In this document: positions 54,101-63,100 of the stretch, in pieces | Layout of the letters: each line of letters starts with the position of its first letter | Numbering within the stretch: position 1 is the first letter of the stretch | Assembly: GCA_903813345.2 (NCBI GenBank) | Contig: CAIIXF020000008.1 | Span: 32,142,867 to 32,206,866 of the forward strand | Reading direction: 5' to 3' | DNA: 64,000 nucleotides | Source of the DNA: Owenia fusiformis | Taxonomy: Eukaryota; Annelida; Polychaeta; Sabellida; Oweniidae | The notes under the pieces: model-generated | Told to the model about the DNA's origin: nothing | Databases searched by the model: none | The model's input: only the letters and a program-made list of their open reading frames with translations | Program-made: the position numbers and the translations under genes

Positions 54101-57100
54101 GGCATGCGATTCCTCCACTCCCTCTGAGCACAGTCCCTTAACTCTTCCCTTTATCTGCTTTCTCTCGTGGATATCTATCTACACATTGAACTTTATATGT
54201 CTAACTTTTTACACAATTTAGGAGTTCGATGAAAATAAGGATGGCACAGTTTCACATAAAGAATTTAAAACTGCGCTAGAAGCACAGAAAAATATGTACA
54301 CTGAGTAAGTTAAGGATGCAGTGAATTTTACCTGGCATCCAATTGGTTCAAAGAGGAATTGCATTTTCCATGAGTCACCAGAAAATTATTTTCAGAATTC
54401 AAGGCTAACCATTGGTTGGTTAGTTGTGCCTTGACATAAGAAAAAATACAAGACAATGCAACTTCTTAAAGCATGGAATTTTTTAATGTGTGTCCAATAT
54501 TTTCCCTTTTGCCATTTTCTGCTCAATGCACTTTTATGTCACCATAGCGTGTGTGACATATTGAACTGTGTGGGTGTACTGTTTTATTTGTTATATACTG
54601 TTATATTTTTCGACTGCATATGAATATTCAGTATTTTCTCTTGAAGGCCCATGTGATAATTTCCATCATGAGGGTTCTACATCTAAATATGAGGTTTGAT
54701 GTTAAAGTTACTTGAAAGTTACGAAGTTATGGCCATCGGGTCAAAAGCAGCCATTTTAATAATGAAGTCCTCAGGTTATGAGAATAATATATCAAAATAT
54801 TTTAGGTTCCTTGATCTATTTCAGAATAATTTACCTTCACAAAACTCTGAGTTCTAGTTATCCATGGTCAATAAAAATGGCAAAATATTATTTTTGGGAT
54901 ATTTTATCAGTATTAAGATAATGTTGGAATCACATCAGAAATACTAAAAGCAGAAAGATGTGCTTTCTTTCAGTTTATTTGCTGCTATGTGGTGATTTTT
55001 TGTCACTATTGACCTTGTTATTCATTATTCCATACTAAACTACATGTTATTCTGTTCATTTATACTTAATATTACTTCTACCATGTTTTAAAACTGAACA
55101 TTTTGCATTTGCTGATTCAGTTATTTACTTTTCATGAAATCCAATTAATTCATTCACAAAAATACTATTTAATGTTAATTATACATGTTCATTGTTCCTC
55201 TTTCCCTGAATCCCTCTAAAATCATGGCATAATGTCCTCAAGTACCAAAAATCCCGACAATCCCTTTATGTATAGTATCTTCAATTATGTGTGTTTTGAT
55301 TAAATGTGTTGATTCCCATTTCAATAGTACCAATGACATACTGAAATATGACCAAATTAGTCAACTTGTGTCTTCAGGAACACCCAGCATGTTAAACTTG
55401 GAAAATAAACTACCAACAACGAGAGCAACAGTTAATAATCACATTTCTCGTTTGCATGCACCACATACTAAGATTTGCTGAAACACCATTTCTTGCATGA
55501 CTCTCCTTTTGTTTCTTAAATTGTTATAACTTGAATTAATCATTGTTGTAATATAATATTATTGTTTATAGGCTAAGAATCTGTATCCATATTTTAATGC
55601 ATAAAAAATATGACCTTATCATATCTTGGCATATAAAATAGAAAAATTAGAAAATGATGTTGTTTTTCTTCAGAAAATAGCATCTGAAGCTTTTCAAATA
55701 GTTGTTTATTTAACCTAATAAAAAACATATACCTTCTGGATTGAATGTCAAACAACTTGATTCATTGAAATATACACATGAATGAAATACTTGTTTCCTA
55801 ATCATATTCAGTCTATACAGTTGTTCCGTATATTTTCTCATTGTATTGTTAGTGAGGAGATTGAATACATCATGATGTGTGTTGATGCCAATCAGGATGG
55901 CAGAGTGGACTTTGAGGAGTTTACAGACAGGTTCCATAACCCTGCTAAAGACATTGGCTTCAACATTGCTGTGCTCCTGACCAACCTGTCTGAGCACATG
56001 CCCAATGACCCAAGGTAAACATTCTCTCATTTTGAAATCACCATTGATTTTTAAAAAAATCATGTTTTAAATAATGTGTTTCTAGATTGTATTCCATTTA
56101 ATAATTTACATAATTGACATACATGAAGTTTAAAGTAATCATGTTGTTTCCCTATTTTGTCCATTGGTAGTTTTATTTCATAGTATTGTCCTTTGTGCTT
56201 TGTATCTTACGCCTTATTCTTGCCTTTGTAGACTTGAAAGATTCTTAGAGAAAGCTAGATGTGTTCTAGACTACTTTGAGCCATACTTGGGTCGTATAGA
56301 GATCATGGGCAGTGCCAACAGGATAGAGAGAGTCTACTTTGAGATAAAACAGTCCCACATAGACCAGTGGGAGAAACCACAAATCAAGGTAAGTTATATA
56401 TGAGCCAGGCCACAGGAAAAGGGGTCTTATCACAAATTTTTTCAATATTCTTATTTTTTGTTTATCTTAAAAAGCGCAAATAGAATTTTCAAATGAGCCA
56501 TGACTTATGTTTTAACAATTTTTCCTTGCATATAGACCAAAATGTCGAATTTGAATTTAGCACATTTCCCTCTTGATCTTGGGCACAATTTCGGCTCTGT
56601 AGAACAATTTTCATTTTTGTGATAAGACCGGTTTTCCTATGGCCAGGCTCATATATAGAATACAAATTATCACCAGCCTCACAGGTGTAAATAGTCGAGG
56701 AATTAGTTGCAAGGAATATTTAAAAAAAGCCAAAAAGCATACCAGTGTTTCTCTTACTATCTTGATTTTATTTTCTGAAAAGGCATCCGATTGAAACATT
56801 CAAATTATTGTGGATTTGTCTCGATGTAAAGATGTCCAAATTTATTTTTGCCAGATAACCTTAAGATCCAAGGACTATCCTGAAATAAATTATTTGTTTG
56901 CAGGGAGTTTTCATACCATAGGGTGTTCAACAGAGCTTTAGAAAATGGGATTTTGAGATTCATCAGTTATAAGATCATTGAACAGAGTGTTTTATGCACA
57001 GTAAAACCTGTATATAATAAACACCTATTTAGCCACAAAAAGTGTTCACTGAAGGTTGGTGTTCACTAGAGAGAGGGTAATTTAAACAGAAGTCAGTAGA

Positions 57101-60100
57101 GTATGTGAGGAGGAGGGGTGTCCACTAGAGACAGGTGTTCACGAGAAAGAGGTGTTCACTGAGACAGGTTTTACTGATTGTATTCACATCTATTTTGTTT
57201 AAAAACTTGAAAATCTAACTAACTTACTCAACTGAAAATGTTTGTATATTTCCAGGACTCCAAGAGATCTTTCCTACACAATGTAGTCAATGAAGATGGA
57301 GATAAAGAGAAGTTGGAATCATTTGTCAACTTCTGTGAGGACACCATATTTGAAATGCAGCATGCTAACAGCATTAGTGCCGAGGAACAGTCTATAAGGT
57401 AGGACACAGTATAACAAACATGTCTTAATTCCTTCAAGAGAGAGTCATAGGATAGATATATCCTGTATCTTGATTTTGAGATTTCCATATCCAGAACCTC
57501 CATATCTCTCGGCATATCTTCCTACTTCCAGTAATTGAAAATTGAAAAAATGTGAAAAATTTTTTTTTAGGAAATTACAATTGTTTATGAAAAATTTACT
57601 GGATATCAGGATAAAGTAGCTATGTACAGTTGGTTTGGATATTGGGTTTATCCAAAACCTCCCAGTACATAACCCTCATATACTATGTACATTAAAACCT
57701 ATATAATGAAACACCTCTCTGTAAGGAACCACTTGTATATTTTACAGGATGATGCAGGCCACCCAAGCTGCCGCAGCAAGTGGCTCATCCAGTTCACCAA
57801 CAGACATCATCTTTTCCATATTTGGCTTTGTAAAGGATGGCATCGGCTCCTTGTTATCTTACCTCTCTTGGACCAATCTTAAGGAGACTTACACAACCTT
57901 AAGGGGCATGACATTCTTGGAACTCTTTGTCGGCTTTTTCAAGCTGAACTTCAGAGTTGCCTTTGCAATTCTTTGCCTGATCTTCCATATCATTTGGTGA
58001 GTTGTCATTCGGCTCTGTAATTATGGATTTAGGAATCACTTGTTTATACTAAATAGAAAAATCGTTTTCTGGAATTGTTTGATACCACCAAGCAATGATA
58101 ATTTCTGAAAGATTTGGCCATTTACTATGCAAATAAATCATATGTGATGGTCAGTGTCATTAAAGTAGGCGAGTAACTATGTTTGTTACACACGTTTGAA
58201 GCTAAAAAAAATAAAGAGAAGCTTTGAAATCAGAAGATGTTACTCCTCTGGGTCAATGATGTTGAAAAAATCAGAAAATTAGGAATTCCTTCTTTTAGGA
58301 CATTTGGCCAGTTCGTTCTTAACATGATGATGGGCGACAAGAGTGTAGATGAAATGAAGCGTCCGCCATTGACGCATCCGGCCCTAATGCCGGGGGAGAA
58401 TCGCCTGGCACTGGAGGGCCTCAGTGAGGGTGAACTGAAATCACTGGAAGACCATGATGTCTCTGCCAGTGGTAAGGAGATCAATGCTTTTGGACTACAG
58501 ATAAAGAAAGAGGAGATTGACGGGCAGACTGAGTAAGTTTAGTTTTATGGTCATTTTGGATCTCCAATATCATACCACATTGTGTATCATATTAAAATCA
58601 ATGGAGATGTTTCTGAACTCAATTATGACATTTTTTGGACATTGTCTAAACCAATGCTAAATATACACATTTCTTTGTTCTATGTTTGACTGAAAAGAGT
58701 AATAAAATGTACTAATATGTGGAGGAAAACAGAGAGTTCCATTTAAACCAAATTTTAATAGCCTGGTGTTGGGTGCTAACAAGTGTTGCTTACTGCTTAG
58801 GTACACTGTGATTGGACCAGCCAGGGACCTTGTATCTGGTGGACACAGTAGTATGGATTACTCTGATGGTGGTGTAATTCATCCTCATGGTAGCAAAGAG
58901 CAGACAGCAGCAACCCTCGGTGTCTCAGCTCCTGATATTTCTGCTGACCCATCAAGTCAACCAATGTAGGCGCTAACCTTCTACCCATTAACGGGCTGGG
59001 TCAAAATATCAATTCAATTTCGAAAGTGATTTTGTTCGGGGAGAATGACCAGATTTTACAAAATATAAGCAAGGGTGAAATAACTCTGAATGAAATTTTC
59101 ATAAGGAAGGAGTCTGTATATTTACTCTATTAAAACTAGGGCCAAATTTCAGTTTAATGTTCCATTAGCTTTAAGAGAGAGAGTAAGACTCAAACTTCTT
59201 TTGTTGAATTAGTTTTACAAAAGTTTGATATTTTGACACAGCCCTAGCATCTCATAACTGCCTTATTTGTCCGATCCCTGTGTTACCGTGTCAACTTATA
59301 TTCATGAACATAGACTGTAAATATTTGCAGCATATCACTCAGTGGTGTATTACTGAATTTAACAATGATTGCTTCAAATAATCAGCATAGCAGCGAGCGC
59401 GCCCTCTGCAAAAAGTATTTTTAATTGAACTATGGCTAACAGTAAATTGTGTTTGTTATATTATCTGTATGTTTATCATAAGCCAATTATATTTCAAATA
59501 GGATTTACTGTTGCCTTGCAATTATGCAAAACGTTACCATATATGGTGTGGTTGCAGGACCGAGGTGAATGGTAAAGCTGCTCTGAATGGTTCAGCTCCC
59601 AGTGAGGAGGCCCCAACAGAGGAAGAACCAGCCGAAGAGGTTCCTGAAGGGAAACCATTTGACTATGGAAAATTCATACTGGTGAGTTTTTGTTTTGACA
59701 GGTCTTGCCATCATCATAACATAGATGTGGACATAATATTGAGATAGTTATATACCACATGTACAGGGTGGGACAAAAAATGTCCATATTTATTATTTCA
59801 ATATAACTTTTTTGAAATTGCATGGATTTCATTGAAAATTTTGTAGGATATGCAGGAATCAATTTTACAATTGTTCCTAAAGTTGGATAAATGAATCTCT
59901 AGGGTTTTTATATTGAAATAAGAAATATGGACGTTTTTAGCCCACCCTGTAGAACTGTTGATTTTTCTTTTAATAACCTTGTGTTGTTATAGTAATCAGG
60001 TAATAGGCTATGTTGTATTTTTGAATTTTGTTTTTTGCTAGATCTTTATAGTTAATCTAGCTACAGGGTGTTAAAAGAAACGCAACCCAAAGAAATTGCT

Positions 60101-63100
60101 ATATCTTGAACAATACTGATTCAATTATGTTCATATTTTCAGGAAATAAAGAAGAGACTGTGTATGTATAGCTCCTGTCAATGGTTAGTTGTAAAACATG
60201 ATACCTTGGACACCTGCTCAAGAGATAGTTGCACTAGCAAAATGCGAAAAATGCAGTCAGGAGTGACTGCAACGGCAAAAAAATTAAATAACTTCCTAAC
60301 CATAGTGTTTTGGCTCTTCAAATTTGGCACAAACCATCTTCATTCACTGTATGATAAATCTGTAGAGTGAAATCAAAATCACTTCAGGGACTTCACTGTC
60401 ATGGTTGAAATGCTTTCAAATCGCAGTCAAACGCCCTGGTTCAGGGAGACATAAGAAGGCATTTTGACCATGACTATAAAGTCCCTGGAGTGATTTTGAT
60501 AAAACTCCACAAATTCACCACACATTGAATGAGGATAATTTGTGCCAAATCTGTAGTGGCAAAACAGCATGGTTAGAAAGTTATTTGGTTTTATTACTGT
60601 GGCAGTCACCTCTGACTGCGTTTTCATATTTTCCTAGTACAACTGCCATTTGAGCAGGTGTCCAAGGCATCATGTTTAGCAACTAACCATTGACAGGAGC
60701 TATACATACACAGTCTCTTCTTTCTTTTCCTGAAAAAATAAACATAATTGAATTAGTATTTCCAAGATATAGTTATTTTCCATTATCGTTTTTCGTATTT
60801 TGCTAGTACAACCGTCTTTTGAGCAAGTGTCCAAGACATCATGTTTTACAACTAACTAACCACTGGGGCTATACATACACAGTCTCTTCTTTCTTTCCTG
60901 AAAATATGAACATAATTGGATTAGTATTTTCCAAGATATCGCGATTTCTTTGGGTTGCGTTTTTTTTGAACACCCTGATTGAATTTATTATATAATGTTG
61001 TATTATTTCTAATGTTGCTTGCTTTGATTTCATTCCTCAATGTTTATTTATTTTGATTATAGTTACATATTTATCAATCATTTCCGCTAAGTTCATCATT
61101 ATAATTAGATCTTTATTTGTTTTATTTGCAGCAAAAGACAAGTGTATGAGTTTATATTATTTCTGCTTTATATTTCTAATCTAACATTTGACCTTACGAT
61201 GCTCACCTTTAATCACCCATGCACATTTCAATTATTAAATAAATTATATAAAATATAAATATTTATGTGTTTCGGAGTTGACTTAGATGACTTGATATTC
61301 ATACAGTTAAATATATCTCGTAAGTGATGTATAGATGGCATAAGTACATAGGCGAGTTCATTTACATAGATCATGTGATAAGGTTGTGATGTCACATGAC
61401 TACAGCTGGCGGGAATCAGTTTGTGAACTTACAACCTGGAATTGATATAACATATTGAGTTTAAGTAGTGATCAAGCGACTCCAAACTGCACACAACTCA
61501 AATAGATATGAATGTATACTTGGATTTGGGGGTTTTAGTGAAGTTTAGTGAACACATAACCATGTCTATAAGTCCCTAGCATTTATCGAAAATACTACGA
61601 CCACTTAGATTGTGGTTGTACGTGCGAACCATTGGTCAGTCAATGTTTTTACAAAGTTTAAATAACCTACCTCGATACACTCCTTAGTATTTTGGAATCA
61701 TTTTCATGTAGTTGTATCACCAATTGTGTGGGTTGATCAGCAGAATGAAGAGATTTTTTATATTTATGATCATACTTTTAGTTTCTTAATTGAGGTTCAT
61801 GGTCAGCTTGAGTTGCACCAATTACTGAAAATCATTCATTTTTCCCTTTAACAATGCACTTAAGTTAAACATCTGCAGTGTTTTAGATCTATATGTCTGT
61901 GGTAGGGTATGGTGATTTGTTAAATTAAGGTGGGCTTAGGTGGGACCTAGTACATATGTCAGTATGGCAGTTTACATGTAAACATCCAGATTACTCATTG
62001 TATGTGGCCTACCTTAAACCCTATCAGTGATTTGTCCAATTAAGGTGGACTTAAGGTGGACCTTATACATATGTCAGTATTGAAGTCTACATGTAAACAT
62101 CCAGATTACTCATTGTATGTGGCCTACCTTAAACCCTATCAGTGATTTGTCCAATTAAGGTGGACTTAAGGTAGACCTAAGTACATGTCAGTATGGAAGT
62201 TTACTTGTAAACATCCAGATTACTCATTGTATGTGGCCTACCTTAAAGTCTATCAGACTAGACATATTATGGTGGTTAAGCTACATGTTTAAATAATGTG
62301 TCCCCCAGGGATTACTTTCTACCTCTCAATTGGTTTTTTTGAAGGCCCCCAATTACCTTTATACTCACTTAGGAGAGTAAGTGCATACAATGAAGGGAAA
62401 ACACATCCCTAGAAAACCATAATTCTACAAATTACAAATTCTTTGAAAACAAAACATGTAGCTTAACCTCTCTAATCTCACACAATGCCAGAGATAACAT
62501 CATTCGGTCTTATGCACATGTTTTCAGCTGGTGGTGTCCATCATATAATTTTCCTGGATGGGAAAAATTCCTTATATTTCAACTCCTTTCATTTTGAGAA
62601 TTTCAATATATTAATGTATGATTGCTAAATGAGAAAAATGATGTCGTGTAAATTGAGATGGTCGTAACACTGACTTTCAGATGGCCTGATAATCTACAAC
62701 TATTAAATTGACAATATTCAAATCAATATGATTTTAAAAATGGGAAAACGAAATGCAGTTGGATATCATTCTTTTATTCTCTGCTTTATTCATCTATTTA
62801 TCATTTCAGAGTATCTTTGCCAGGAATTTCTACAACTTCAAGTTGCTGGCCCTCAGTTTGGCCTTTGTCATCAACTTCATCCTGCTCTTCTTCAAAGTAA
62901 GTTTTTACATCAGTAGGTTGATTTCATGAATTCAAAATGTAGAGTTAATAGAGAGGGTTGGGCTGAAAGTCATTCTGGAATTTAATGCCCCCATGTAAAA
63001 ATAGACAATAAAAGCACAGATGGCTAAAGTTTTGACAATTACAAAATAAACCTTTTGAATGGGATATTTAACAATGATATGGTTATTTCTTTATTCAAAG

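Noticed and set aside
58966-58969. TAG immediately after e45, suggesting an alternative C-terminus.
   Set aside because: e45 must splice on for S1-S6 to be made, and the weak donor fits in phase with e46. Retention would truncate the channel before its pore.
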